Of a stretch of 64,000 nt of DNA, positions 12,080-24,809 are shown in pieces. Under the pieces are notes generated by a model. The model was given only the letters and a program-made list of their open reading frames with translations, had not been told where the DNA came from and made no database searches. Made by a program: the position numbers and the translations under genes. The stretch's first letter is position 1. The number at the start of each line of letters is the position of its first letter. The DNA lies in contig OZ316894.1 in NCBI GenBank assembly GCA_973895155.1, forward strand, positions 19,220,001 through 19,284,000, in the 5' to 3' direction. This DNA is from Marsupella aquatica (taxonomy: Eukaryota; Marchantiophyta).

Positions 12080-14898
12080 TTAGGCTTGAACTTCACCGTG
12101 TTGTACAGGTAGATCATGTTGACCTTTCAATTTCGATTCAGCTTCACGAGTTTGAGACGGTTTTTCTGATACACCGAACTCCGATTGCCGGACTGGGCTA
12201 GAGCTGCTCGAACTGGCTCCCTCAGTACCAGTTCTTTCCAACAGCCACTGGATTATATCGCTGAACACCATGTCAACGTCCTGATCTTTCTCCCCTGTCG
12301 TCAGCCCGTGCCACAAGCCTTTGTAAAGCTTCATCGTTTTGTCGAAGCTCTTGGATTGATCGAATAGGGCTTTGCTCACCTCAGGATCCGTTACGGTGTC
12401 GTCCTCACCGTGAAGTAGAAGGTATGGCAATGTCACCTGTTTGTCCACAATTGATGTGCCAATCGCCACGAAATAATTCTCCGTCAAAATCACACAGATG
12501 TTTCTTCAACCGAAAATCAGATCTGAGCCAGAAAACGGAAATAAAGAATAATGCTCATTCGTAATTACCTCGTCTAGCCGTCCTTCCAAGTCCAAAGAGG
12601 TTTCATACATCTCGAACGCTGTCCTGATCCTTGGTTTCCCGCGGTACAGAAGTTTGTTCGACTTGATCTGTCAACAGATAAGGTGACAGCGATAATTAAT
12701 TCACAGCAAACCCAGACCCACCGTCGACAGCCACCGCCCTTCGTAAGATGAAGGTTATATTGTAACTGAAATCGTAAGTTGGAGAGGTGGCCACAAGCTT
12801 TGGTAACAAGTAATACCTTCCTCCTCTTCTCCGGGAGCCTGAATGCTAACTCGAAAACGTCACCCGTAGGTACAACTTTCCAGGCAGGAAATATTTGGTT
12901 CAATTTTGATAGTGCGGCGATCATGAAAGGCGAAGGCCGCATCTTCTCGGCAATCTGCAAAGAGTTCAAGACTGCCAAAGATTAACACGTCATTCCACCC
13001 AAGTTGACCGAATGATCTATAAGACATATCTGTCATCAAGAATCGGGGGATTGTGCGGACGGTTTCAACTAAAACACTGTCAGATCACGAAACTGCTGAG
13101 TCAACTGCTGAGTTCACGCTACCTTAGCCATCGGTGCAACTAGGACCATCCCTTTGTACCGAGAAGAGTCCTTGCGACACAGCAACAAAGCCACCGCTCC
13201 TCCCATCGACTCTCCGTAGAGAAAGCTTTCCTTCCCCAAAAATTCTTTCCGATCTGCGAAATTTACAAGCAATCCAGTCAGATGAGCGTTGTCGTCACAA
13301 CTACGGTTCTATCACCGTATACCAAACCTGTAATTACGCACGCGCTGCAACAATCAAGGGGGTTCGGCTAAAACCATCCTCAGATCCCAGTTGCACCAGG
13401 AAAACTCCGTGGCTCATTTGAGAGTACACTGGTGGTACTCCAAGAAAATGGCTTTACTCTGCGAAACCTACCTTGAACACTGCAGAAATGAGCGGATACA
13501 TCCGTGATGATGTTGGAAAACTTCGATATGTAGCATCGTTTCCCGTCAGACTTTCCATGCCCCTCATAATCAATTCCAAACACCGCGAATCCAGCTCTCG
13601 CAAGCCTTTCCGCCGTATCTGCAGAAACCATGCATGAGCAGACATCGGTTCAGTGATGAGTCACAGACATGTCGTGCAATTTATGACGAGCCTGCCCAGC
13701 CTCGCAAATACCATCCATTTCATGGTCTAACAAAGCAGTACATCTCATTTGGCAGAATTCCAACCATCCACAAACGCTCATGCACCCGCACGTGAAGTAC
13801 CTTTCATGAAGATGCTGCATTCCATGCCATAACCTGCACGAACCCAAAAGATACATCCCAATTAGACCATGTCCAACATCAAGCACAAGCAACGCCCCCA
13901 TCAGAGCTGACCTGTGCAAGAACTCCAAGAGTCTGAGTCTCCTCATCCAGCTTCATGACTTGAGCAGACGTTCTAGCTAAAAGTGTAGACCGTACTTGTA
14001 CGAACTAATGATCTCCGTGACAGTGAGAATCTGGATCGAGTGGGGAAATACAAGCTGGAAGGAAACTGTGATCGCCTGAAGGCAGAAATTCTAAGCAAGT
14101 TGTCATTCAATATTCATTTCCATAGTGTGGATCCAAATAGTAGGTAAACGCAGTGTGCGAGAATGTTCAGTCTCTACAGAAGACTGGGGATGACTGCGGC
14201 AAGGAATTAGGCAGATCGTCAGAGGATATAAATGTTTCTTTGGTTATCGATCAAAACTCCGTTCCTGACAACTTGCCAGATGTAGACCCCCATTCCTGTC
14301 CAGTTCACTGCCAAGCTGACAGGTTTCTTCCATAAGGGAACTCCTGTGAGCCCACAACCTTCCATATGTGCGGCGGCTGATCTTGACACGCTTACTCGGG
14401 AGCTCCACGATCTGACATCATGCAGAACAGTAGACGTGCACTACCGTAACTTCAAGCAGATCAACCCATCTATTCATCCGTTTTACTCGAGATACATGGA
14501 CAGATTTGGCGATCTTTGCTGTTCAAATTGAAACGACACACCCATCTTCCATGCATACAGTCTGCGAGCCGGCTCACCGTGGCACAAAAAAACCAGTCCC
14601 CTTGGTTCTTTCCCAGCTGGAATCCATTGGCACGTGAACAGCTTCGCTCCCCTGCCGTTGACAATATATGCCTAGAAATCCCACACGCAACAAAGAGGTG
14701 ACGGTGAGCAAAATTTTGGAGGCAAAGCGACGCGGTTAGATTCCCAAACAATATGACCGTCACCGTACCGCAAATTGACGTAAGGAAAATTGAGCAAGAT
14801 ACAAGCGACCCCAATACCTCGGCATAATCTACTCCTGGAGACTCCGCTCGTGGTGGTTGCTCCGGAAGAGGTTCATCAGATTGTGCAACCTTAGTCAT
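12080..14898 (-). CDS. Monoacylglycerol lipase-like alpha/beta hydrolase (8 exons)
   Basis: Plant enzymes of this family hydrolyse monoacylglycerols or, in close relatives, lysophospholipids or caffeoyl-shikimate. Exons, in transcript order: 14898-14818, 14671-14578, 13833-13801, 13618-13472, 13253-13123, 12954-12817, 12667-12569, 12436-12080. All introns are GT-AG, phases are consistent and the total is 1080 nt (359 aa). The oxyanion motif FLCHG lies near residues 55-59, GIDYEGHGKSDG follows, and the nucleophile is Ser134 in GESMG. The charge-relay Asp is about 254 in HGEDDTVTD and the His is 284 in LWHGL, so the triad is complete. The EGHGKSDG form favours MAGL over caffeoylshikimate esterase. 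Exon 3 is only 33 nt. The C-terminus has a serine-rich extension of about 50 residues. The ATG at 14898 is the first in frame near exon 1; a longer start is possible. Confidence 0.9.
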
Positions 14899-15868
14899 GT
14901 TTCGCAAATCTGGGAGCGCTATGGTCGACACTAGTGACAGGAGGGTGCTGCAGATTCACGATTTCCGTGGCTGCAGCAGGCTGTCTTCCTCGTTGTTCGC
15001 TTGCGTCCGACCACTTTGTATCGATATCGAAATCCCACGACTGATGTTCCAATTGTTGCGGATCTCTATCCACCTGAGTGAGTCGCTTCTGAGTTCTACA
15101 CCCCAGCACGAATCTGTAGCGATGGATCCAAAGCTAACACCCGATTCCGCTTCAATCTCATCTTGAGCGGTCGGCAGCGTGAAGACCCTGCGTCCACGCA
15201 AGGTTCCGCCACCCTACAGTCCAAGAAGAGCTCTAAACTCTGAACAGTATACCGAGTGCGGTCACGGATAGCTCCAATGTGGATTTCTATATAATTATCT
15301 GATCTAATAAGCTTTGCAAGACTTCACCATCGCTTTACTACTGACGAGGTCCTGATGCGAGCGGGCCTCACTAGTCTGAGTCCGAATTCCTCAACCGCCT
15401 AAATCTCAAGTAATTGGACAGCTGCACCCTTCTTCCGGCGCTAAAATCGTCTCGCCAGGCCTCTCGTGGGCTACTAGGCAGGCAGCAGCTAGCCAGCTAG
15501 ATCCAGACAATAGCTAAACGCTAGGTCAATTGAAATTTCTCGAGGAATCCAACAGTGTACATTCGGTCAGCCCGTGGAGTACTGCAGTTCCACGTTTCTT
15601 GGAATCTTCTAAAACCACACAACCATAGCCTCGTAATCCCAACTTCTCCGCGCCTCCAGTGCTTCTGTAGACATCCCTTGACTTACTATTGAAAGCCACT
15701 GTCTAGAAGAAACCCTTTGCCACTAGAGCACGCACTGAGTGAGATTCGTTGAGAAAAGTACTGTAAGTTACAGATTGGCTGGGTCAAACCGCCTCTTCAT
15801 AAGTGTAAAAACGACCAAGGAGCACGCTGACAGTTTCTAAGGTTTCTAGACAGGACTACAGGATTGTC
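14899..15868. other. Upstream region of the lipase-like gene
   Basis: This stretch presumably holds the promoter and 5' untranslated exon of the minus-strand hydrolase gene. The open frames here do not continue its reading frame in a family-like way. No confident TATA box or other gene was found. Confidence 0.35.
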
Positions 15869-15979
15869 TTTTCTTAAATCACAAGTTCCCCGGTTTGGCC
15901 TTGACTTTTCTTAAATCACAAGTTCCCCGGTTTGGCCTTGACTTTTCTTAAATCACAAGTTCCCCGGTTTGGCCTTGAC
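15869..15979. repeat. Three perfect 37-bp tandem repeats
   Basis: Units 15869-15905, 15906-15942 and 15943-15979 are identical, each beginning TTTTCTTAAATCACAAG and ending GGTTTGGCCTTGAC. Perfect identity implies recent expansion (or an assembly effect). Confidence 0.97.
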
Positions 15980-15999
15980 AGGCAAATGAGGGGTCTGGA

Positions 16000-16260
16000 G
16001 CCCGTCATCCATCACCCCCGGTAGTCCCAACTGCCCGGTTCCCACCCCACTCCAACCCCTTCCCGGTCCGACCCCGCCCGGTCCCTAACCCCATCCCGAC
16101 CCCGTCCAGACCTGACCCAAGTGAACCCCGACCCAAACCCTAATCCCTGACCCCGGCCCTGATCAACCAGAACCTGCCCCGACCCTGAACTGGGTGACCA
16201 GCTCGCTAAACTGGGGAAGTCCAGGGGAGCCCAGGACCAGTCGGGGAAGGGGTTCCAGAG
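16000..16260. other. C-rich low-complexity tract
   Basis: Runs of CCCC occur every few bases (for example ACCCCGCCCGGTCCC), giving the minus strand many G-runs that could fold as G-quadruplexes. No coding potential was seen. Confidence 0.6.
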
Positions 16261-16720
16261 AATTCAGGACCGGCCAGAGAATAAAGAGAAATATACATCA
16301 TTTGGCCCCTTTTGGAGCCATAATGTGACGAGTTTATGTGTCGAGCAACACGTAAACTTGCCCATCAGCCCAAACCTGGACAAGGTCTCTTGTCAAAGAA
16401 CTCCTCCAACTCATTTTGTATACTATGAATAAATCCACAGCCACTTCATATATTTGTGATTCATAGGGTATCAATGTCACCTGGTAGGGGGCTGGGAGCT
16501 CAAAAGCCATATATCTGGGTTATACTTATGATTGGGTTTCTCAACTTTTATTTGATGGAACTCACACTTACGTACACACAAAATTATGAACTACAAAATG
16601 CAGGTCCAAAACTTTGTCTCACAAGGATTGGTTGTTTTCCATTACCCTTAGTCACTCTAGAGGCTAATGAAAGAGAAAACAAAAAAGAAACTTTTCCAGA
16701 ACCTTGTGAAAGAGTTATGA

Positions 16721-17239
16721 CTACCGTCTTCCCCTGAACACAGCGCCCGGGCGCTATATTCGAATAGTGAGCCCTGGGCGTTGTGTTTGAGTTTTGACAC
16801 TTTGTTTTGTATTTTTGTAACATGTGGTGTTGTGTTCGAATATTGGTGTTGTGTTTGAAAATTAACGTTGTGTTTGAATAGTGGCATATAATTATAATGA
16901 TAAGCATATAATTATAATGTGAAACATATTTGCTTTCAGTGTGCTCATTGTTGATAACTTTCTGTTTGCTTTCACAATGTCCTCACTCGGACAACATAAT
17001 GTCAACTTCGAACACTTCATTGTAACAGAAGACACTACAGCAAACCCCTCACTCAAACATAGTGCCCAAGTTTGAACACAACGTCATCCCCAAACACAAT
17101 GCCAAATTCGAACACAGCGCCTGGGCGTTGTGTAAAAGTGGCGTTGTGTTCGAAGAAAACATGCTTTTTTGTATAAGGACACTAAATTTTCAACTTTCGA
17201 ACACAACGCCTGGGTGCTGTGTTCGGGGGAAGACGGTAG
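16721..17239. mobile_element. MITE-like element with terminal inverted repeats
   Basis: The left end CTACCGTCTTCCCCTGAACA and the inverse of the right end are nearly identical over about 40 bp, with variants of AACACAGCGCCCGGGCG next to each. The flanking TA at 16722-16723 and 17237-17238 could be a TA target duplication, as in Tc1/mariner or Stowaway-type elements. The interior repeats the word TTCGAACACAACGCC in both orientations and has no transposase. A single end of the same family is at 37795-37835. Confidence 0.72.
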
Positions 17240-19854
17240 GCTATCTCTTTAATTTTAAGTTTGAAGCTTTGAGACACCCTAGTGTAACCTGTTTTCACAA
17301 AAAAATCCAAACATTTTCCAGAAATATTCCTGGTATGCACACCCTATGGTGGGAACTGAATGGGACTTGTCACCATCATCTCATTGGTTCACAGTGGAGG
17401 GCAGTCTATATATACCTCAAAAACCAGAATCTAGGGGAGATCTAGTTTCCACCAAAACCCGCATCCAAAAGAGTTTACATTTGCACCAAAAACTATTTCT
17501 GGTATGGCGGTCCTCTGATAGGATCTGAATGGGACATATCCGTGTTATCTCATTGGTTCCATTGGTAAGATCTTCCACAAAAACAGCGTCCCAAAATAAT
17601 TTATATTTTTCAAGAAAACACCATAAATTATTTCTGGTAAGTGGGTCCCTATGATGGGAAGTGGATGCGATATATCAGGGTGATCTCATTGGTTCAGCAT
17701 AGAGGGTAATGTATGGCTCAAACCCTAGGCAGCTCTGTGTGTCTCACAAAACATTGCACCTTAAGTCTTTCACATTGGAGTTAGAATTTGATATTATACA
17801 CTACCCTATACATGTATTGATACCTGACTGCCCAGGTATACCAGGCCTAAATTCCTATACCTTACATGGTGTGCAATCTGCACATTTTTTTTAGATATTT
17901 TGATATTAGTCCACATTTCTTGGACCCTATAATCCTACTAGACTCATACCCTACCTTGAGGCTATAGGAGCCCCCCTAAACCTTTACTATACAAGTATGC
18001 TCTAAAGGGAAGGGACCCTTTTAGAGTTGAAATTGTTGTTATATGTAGGCATTCAAGGGTAATTGTTTTACTGGTGAAATTTAGCCACATTTTTAGAGTC
18101 TAACTAGTGCAGCTTGATTACCTCTCAGTCCTTGAAAGTACATAAAGTTGAGGAGACCAAAAAAACCTTGCAAAACATTGTTCCCCCGACATATTGTTCA
18201 TATTTGCCCCATACTTGTTTTTTGGTGTCCACCGTCACTTTCAGTTATCTTCTCATTTGATATGGTTTAGAGTTGTCACTCTAGACCCAAGAAGTACTGT
18301 AGCTTTTGATACCACTTTATTGTTACTATGATTAGCCAGCCACCTCACACCAAGTCACAAACCCGATATTTGTAATCTGATGGTTCTTCGTTAAATCTAG
18401 GGATTTCAAGAATGAACCTCAGAATAGAAATAGAAAATATTCAAGAAGCCTCAAAAACTGCCCTATGGATCATCGATCTGACTGCTCTTCCTAAATCTAG
18501 GGAGATCTGACATCACAAATGAATCTCAATCTAAACAGAATATACGCAAAAGAACCTTAAAGATTTGCCTTATGGATCAGAAACTGAAGAAAAGATAAAC
18601 CACCATGTTGGACAGTGCTCCCATGGACCATATTTTGGTTGTCCATAGGAGTTTAGGGCTCATAACTTAATATTATGAGTCCTACAATATTTCCCTGTTT
18701 TGCAAGGCAAGTGGAGAAGGAGGAGACTGACATATCACAAGCCCAAATATTTCATATTAGCACAATGAAAATCATTCCAAAGAAATTTACCCTCCCTCTG
18801 CAATGTATGATGATAAACTCAATCAAAATGGCCAAAAGTGCACTGTCACTTTGATGGAAGTTTAGCTTACCTTAACCTCTAGCTGCATATCTCCAAAACC
18901 AACAAAATATTTGAATTTATGAATATCTAGTTACTACAATTACAAGTTTTGGAGTTACTCTCATGAATATCTAGTTACTACAATTACAAGCTTTAATTAG
19001 TCTCTTAAGAACCATTAAAGAATTTTCCAGGAACCTTAGTGCAGAATAATCGTATGGTCTATCCTGGCTTGAGTGGCTTCAGCTTTGTTTGTTTTTTTCT
19101 CATATTTGTTTTGCCAGGTGGCTATGTTGGAGGGATTGCCACTCTTTCATTTTCTTTTTGGGGAAGAACATCGATGATACGTCTCGCTGACATCATTGGA
19201 GACGTTTGACCTGAACTATTTTCAAAATCTTTTCCTCGCTCTATATCCGGTCAATCAGACCAGGTCCCAAGCAAATTTTATTGTCCCTAAATTGGGCACA
19301 GAAAGTCTGGAGGACGTATCACAAGGCAGTTTTCGATATATTTATTCGAGAAAAACACAGCCAGTTTCCTATACATTATTTTAGAGAAAAACAGCCCGAT
19401 GATGACCCTACAAAATGATCACTCCGTCAAAGATGTCAGGGCAAAAAAAGGAAATTTATAAAATTCACTTGCTACTGTGGTAAGAGGAGGAGTGGGCCCT
19501 TGGTGGAGCCTCTTACTAAGAGTCACAAACGAATTTTCTGGGGAAGGTCGTCCGTAATGCACAACTCACCGTAACCAATTTACAGTCACAAGGACAACAA
19601 AAAAGGCATGACACTGGGAGCTTTAAGGACATTTGATTGTAAACAAGTTTGAAATCCATTTTGCGTTCGCATTCATAACGGTTCAAATGTGGTCAGAATC
19701 AAATGAGAATTGGTTTTTTGGAAAACTCATTCCAAGCCCTTTCTAACAAGCGTAGGAAGTAAATAGGTTATGAAAGAATTCAGCTCAAAAGATGTTCATC
19801 CAAAGCCAATTGTCAAACATGCAAAGAAAGAAATTTTTAAACTTAACAGTCTAT
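17240..19854. other. Gene-free AT-rich region
   Basis: No protein or RNA gene is recognisable. A small direct duplication of ATGAATATCTAGTTACTACA occurs at about 18919 and 18963. Poly-T/pyrimidine stretches suggest decayed repeats. Confidence 0.4.
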
Positions 19855-20060
19855 TATTATTATGTATATAACACTGCCAAAAAGATAGGAACTCCAAACC
19901 TAGAGACATGATCCAAAGGCAAAAGGACCCAACAAAGGGAGTGAAAAAAGGGAGACACCCCAAGAAAACCAAGGGGGCCAACAAACGAGTGGGCCTTATT
20001 GAGAAGAAAACAAATGTCTGGACTTGATGCATCCCAGTTGCAAACAAGTATCATCATCAT
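19855..20060 (-). repeat. LINE 3' tail remnant
   Basis: Read on the minus strand, it carries a string close to TTTGTTGGGTCCTTTTGCCTTTGG, near-identical to the remnant at 55735-55905. It also resembles the 3' tail of the plus-strand LINE end at 55440-55580. No coding part remains. Confidence 0.55.
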
Positions 20061-20668
20061 CATCGACAAGATCATCATTAACAACAAGCCTTTAGACTAG
20101 CCCGTGCATCAGTTTCTGGAAAGAACTGGATAATTTAGGAACAGCTTTGAAGCTCCGATAGACCACTCAATTCAGATGACATCAACGTTTTACAATCATG
20201 AGGACAAGAAAAAGGCGTCAGACTGACTCTTTATGTTAGTTGAGGACACCTTGAAATCCACTTTTGCTTTTGCCATTCAGAACCTTCTAAATGTAATCCA
20301 AACCAAATGAATTTTGTTTGCTCTAATAAACCTCATTCGAGATCCTTTTTAACAAGCTGAAGTGGACCTTGAGAACGTGACGGACTACCAAAATCCAAGC
20401 AACAAATAATTATCCATCCTCATTGGTCAGATTTTGGTTTACACAACATTTTTTATTTGTAATGTAAACTGTACTAGTTGATTTTTTGCTTAGATGCAAT
20501 GCAAGGGTTTAGGGTTTTTTTATGCTTGGATGCAATGCATCCCAGTTGCAAAAATTCATCTAGGCATATCATCAACTAACCTTGAGGTTCACTCATGCAG
20601 ACAACAGAAACTTTCGGGTCATTTAAAAACAGAGCTATAAGAGGGACAATCAGATGCTCATCTTTGGG

Positions 20669-22199
20669 CATCAGTTTGCAGTGGGCGTTCCTGGCGGTTG
20701 TGAGACAGTTATTGCGGGTATTCGTACTACCTTGGACCTCCACCCTGATTGGGTTGTCCTCTAGGTTGATGTCTCCAATGCTTTCAATACGGTTTCTCGG
20801 GCAGCAATTTTTCGTGCTTTGAGGGCAGCGGATCCAGACATCCAGTCCCTTATCCCCTTTGTCCATTGTTTTTATGGGTTCGAGACCCCCCTCTTCTATA
20901 GTCATCACACCTCTACAGGAGTGTATACCACTCTTTCTTCTGCAGAAGGTAGACGTCAGGGTGACCCTTTGGGTGGGCCTCTTTTTGCCATTGCCCATTT
21001 TACTGCTTTACGGGAAGCCTCCGCGGCCCACCCCCAGTGTATCTTCCCCTCCCTTTCAGATGACACCCACATCATTGGTCCACCTGTTGCTGTTACTTCT
21101 GCCCTCGCCACCCTTTCCACCCATTTGTTGGGCCTCGGTTTACGAGTTCAGCCGGTGAAGAGTCGTGCATGGAGTCCAGCTGGGTTACCCTCTGATCTTG
21201 CGCTTCCCCCTGGGTTCTTACGTCCTGCCGACGGTCTTTGGGTCCTTGGCTCCCCAGTCGGTACCGCCTCCTTTTGCTCATCTTTCATTGCTGACGCTCT
21301 CCAGGCTGCCTTAGCCCCTACTCCTATGCTCCCTAAGTTAGCAGACTCTCAGGCAGCATTTGGGTTGTTGTTGAGATGCATCCACCCTCGTGCATCCTAT
21401 TTGGCTCGGACACATCCCCCTACCGAGGATCTTTATCTACACCTCCGAGCGTTTGATGTCTCCATTCGTGAGACTTTGGCCTCTCTTTTAGGGCCAGGTA
21501 CTTTACTCTCATCTCCGTGGCTTCATCGATAGCTCAGTCTTCCTATTTCTCACGGTGGTTTTGGGCTTACTTCCACTGAGCGCCTTGCACCTCTGGCCTT
21601 CTTGGGCGCGTGGGCGGCCGCCTTCTCATTGTTGGCAGATCGTTTCCTTACTGAGGATCAACCTTTTTTACTTTCATCTCTCATGGAGGTCGAGGAGGGT
21701 TCCCTCCCATTTCAGGTTCATTTGCGCACGGCACGGTCATCATTACCCGATCCTGTTCGAGCTGCGTTACCTTCATTCCAGGAGTTTTTATCCTTGGACC
21801 CCGTCCGTCTTCAGGCAGACCTTGTTGGGCGTATGCACGCTTTCACCCTTTCCAGCATCCTCACCGAGGCACCTGACACGGACCGAGCTCGGATTCTTTC
21901 TTCCGGAGGGAAGGGCGCAGGAGGCTGGCTTGCCAATCCAGTCATTTCTCACCTGCGGATGTCTTCAGCAGAGTTTGTGATAGCCATGCGTCTTCGTATG
22001 GGCTTGCCCCACCCAGTTCTTGCTGGTTTACCTCCTACTTGCACTTGTGGGAAGCCTTGTGATGCCACAGGTGTCCATCTTCTTCGATGCAGTTTGGGCG
22101 GCGAAACCATTTTTGTTCACGACGCTGTGAGAGATGCAACTGCTCAGGTTCTCTCTGGCTCTTTGGTCTGCGCGCGGCGGGAGGTGGTGCTCGAGTTAC
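20669..22199 (+). pseudogene. Copy B reverse transcriptase part
   Basis: It contains TRQGDP-like RRQGDPLGG, the LSDDTHIIG box and the Cys/His cluster, then stops at the copia insertion within ARREVVLEL. In-frame TAG at 20762-20764 replaces a CAG kept in copy A, and a further TAG follows WLHR near 21530. The CGA codon after GVHLL is intact here, unlike in copies A and C. Confidence 0.8.
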
Positions 22200-22620
22200 T
22201 GTTGGGTATTTACTCTTACGTCTAGGTTAGGTATGACGTGGTTGGTACAACAACGTGGGTTGGTACAACTACGTGGTTAGGTACAACTACGTAATTAGGT
22301 ACAACTATGTGGTTAGGTACAACTACGTGATTAGGTACAACTATGTGGTTAGGTACAACTAAGTTGCACACTATATCATAAGAGGCATGTGTGCTTGGAG
22401 AGGTAGAACCAAGGCTCATTGTTATGGAGCCACTTGAGAGATAGGGAGAGCTTACACTGTGGAGACTCGGTATAGCCGACGGGCTTAGAGTTCAGTAAAG
22501 CTCTCTTGTGTGTTCCCGTGGACGTAGCCTCAAGGAGGTGAACCACGTATCTCTTGTGTCGACTATTGTGCGTTGGATGGTTCATGGGCTTGCCGTTGCG
22601 ATCGTCGTCTATGCTCAACA
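22200..22620 (+). repeat. 5' LTR of copia element
   Basis: It begins TGTTGGGTATT and ends TATGCTCAACA. It contains an 18-bp tandem array (22244-22369) and a TATA-like CTATATCATA at 22371-22380 immediately after it, which is a plausible core promoter. Confidence 0.96.
22244..22369 (+). promoter_or_regulatory. Seven 18-bp ACGT-rich tandem repeats in LTR U3
   Basis: Units follow GGTACAACTACGTGGTTA with small changes; several hold ACGTG cores, the binding core of plant bZIP factors. The array sits just upstream of a TATA-like box. Identical placement is seen in the 3' LTR at 28318-28443. An enhancer role is inference. The related solo LTR at 50594 lacks the array. Confidence 0.6.
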
Positions 22621-22622
22621 AT

Positions 22623-22634
22623 TGGTATCAGAGC
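22623..22634 (+). promoter_or_regulatory. Primer binding site, initiator tRNA-Met
   Basis: TGGTATCAGAGC, two bases after the 5' LTR, is the classic complement of the 3' end of plant initiator tRNA-Met. Confidence 0.95.
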
Positions 22635-23774
22635 ATGCTTGGGAGGTGACATTTGTTCGTGACGGGATTTCATGACGGTTTTTCCAGCGTTGAGTGTTGG
22701 TGGATTTTCCAGAGTTCCATCGCATGGAACTTGGAGTTTATGGGCTCAACGGATAGATCAGGGCAAGAGCTTTCTAACGGTGTGAAGAAATCGTTGAACG
22801 GAGCTCGTGGTGCAGAGAGATCTAAGTTTTTGTCGTTCTGGATTTTGTGAAGAAAGTTGGCAATCGACTCAGAGGGAGAAGCGTCAAGTGTTTTGACTCA
22901 ACGGAGAGATTGAGGCAAGACGATTGTTTTTGAGTCCGGGATTGGCTCTTTGATGCAAAGAGGAAGGCTAAGCAAAATCAATTACCTTGTTGGACTTGGT
23001 GACGACACCAAGTGCAATTGATCAACATTCGTTGTTGACAAGGTACCATTTTTTTCTCTTTGAAAAACTGATTCGAAATTGGCTATGGCAATTGAGAGAA
23101 ATCTGTCATCTTTACCAATTTTTTTCTCCCTCGTTCTTTCCTCGTTTTGGGTGCTTCTTATATCGATCTTCATCACCTCGGAGTCTAGTTTCCAAATCTG
23201 AAATCGGATCTTGATTTAGTCAAAACTCGAGTGAGATATTTTGCGTTTGGTGTCGAGGGGTACATTCTGCCGTGTGTACTTTCTGCGCGCGCGACCAGAT
23301 TTCGACGACGAAGGGTGGTAGGGGGTTTTGGGGGTTCGAGGACACATGTCAGCCCCTCGATTGTTCTTCCAAAATTCCCACAGGGCCTGTACAAGGGTCA
23401 TAGAATATTCCAAAAAACCAGAGAGCTATTTTTTGACCGTCCGACAAAGATTTCATCCGCCGAACGGTAACTTTTTTGGTTATTTTTTGGCGAGGTCGTA
23501 GCCATTGAAGTTGGCAATGCAGCGCACCAATCACATCGCAATTCCGACAACGGGTTGTACTTGGTATTTCGGTTATTCCCTGAGGTGGTCAAAACGGGGG
23601 AGTTTCCCAAGGTTTTACCCACCTCGACCGAAATTTGAATAACTTTTCCGTCAAATTTCGATTTTGATTTCGGTTTTCAGTATTGGACTCCTAGCTTTGT
23701 GGGCTACGCGGCGGTGTTGAGTTTCGAGTTTTTTGAGAAGTTGTGAAAAACAACATTTTTTGTGACTTTCTCAT
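22635..23774 (+). other. Long leader between primer site and gag
   Basis: About 1.1 kb with no recognisable coding sequence precedes the gag ATG. Such leaders in copia elements carry packaging and dimerisation signals, but none can be pointed to here. Confidence 0.5.
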
Positions 23775-24809
23775 ATGAGTGATTCGGAGGAGTTTTTCGA
23801 AGACGTGGAACTTGAAGCACGAGGGTCACCGCGGAGGTTTCAGGGGCAGAGAGAGGAGCAGGAGGAAGAGCACGTGACACCGATACCATCACCGGTGCGG
23901 CGTGTGGTGGAGGAAGCAGTACTACTACCGGAGCTCACGATAAAGAAGAAGATGGGGACTTTCAAGCTTGGGGGACCCAAGTATGAAGTGACAAAGTATG
24001 ATGGGCGCTCTGACTACTTGCTATGGGAGAAGCAGGTGAAGGGAGTGCTTTATGCGTCAGGGATGGGCCAACTGCTGAGCCCTCGTGAAGACGATGTTGA
24101 TGAGAAACAATGGGACCGCATGCAGGAGCAGGGAGTGTGGTGTGTTACACTCTATCTCATGCCTCCCATCATCAAGCAGTTGGGTGCACATAAGGATTGC
24201 ATGTCCTTGTTTGCGGAATTGCAGAGCAAGTATCACCGCAAGGAGTTGTCGAACCGGCTCTACACTTTCTACAAACTGATGAGTTTCAGGATGAAGGAAT
24301 CTGGTACGAAGTTGCAAGACCATGTGGATGCTTTCAACGACATGGTTGTTGACTTGGAAAACCTTGGGGAGACTTTGAATGATGAGACGAAGGCTCTGCA
24401 GCTTCTTAGTTCATTGCCTCCATCTTACCAGTCCCTATCACGAGTGTTGTTGCATCGTGATAGGGATACCATTTCATAGAATGACGTGGTAAGTTCTCTG
24501 CTTAGTGATGATCTTCAGCAGAAGATGCACATCACGTCACAGCCTTCATCATCTGGTGTTGCCCTCAATGTTAACCGTGGGAGGAGTATGCAGCGACCAA
24601 CTGGGGACCGTAGAACCCAGTTTAGATCTAAATCCAGATCTAAGTCCAAGGGTAAATCCCCTCAGAGGAGGCAGGTGACATGTTGGAAGTGCAACCAAGT
24701 TGAACACTTCAAGCAAGACTGTAAGGGAAAGGCAGCGGAAACTTCATCGGCAAATGTGGCTAGGGCTGATGGAGAAGCTGATTTACTCAATGATGAGTAT
24801 GTTTTATGA
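23775..24809 (+). pseudogene. copia gag with zinc knuckle
   Basis: The ATG at 23775 opens a frame with the LTR-retrotransposon gag (UBN2-type) fold: YDGRSDYLLWEKQVKGVL near the N-terminus, then the YxxLxxLKM-like region, and a zinc knuckle CWKCNQVEHFKQDC (CX2CX4HX4C) near 24680-24722. An in-frame TAG at 24477-24479 follows DRDTIS, and a TGA at 24807-24809 follows DEYVL; the same frame continues past both into the protease. In related elements this is one gag-pol reading frame, so both stops look like point mutations. Confidence 0.88.

Noticed and set aside
22222-22419. Minus-strand repetitive protein VVPNHVVVPNH
   Set aside because: It is only the 18-bp tandem array of the copia LTR read in reverse, and it appears identically in the 3' LTR.
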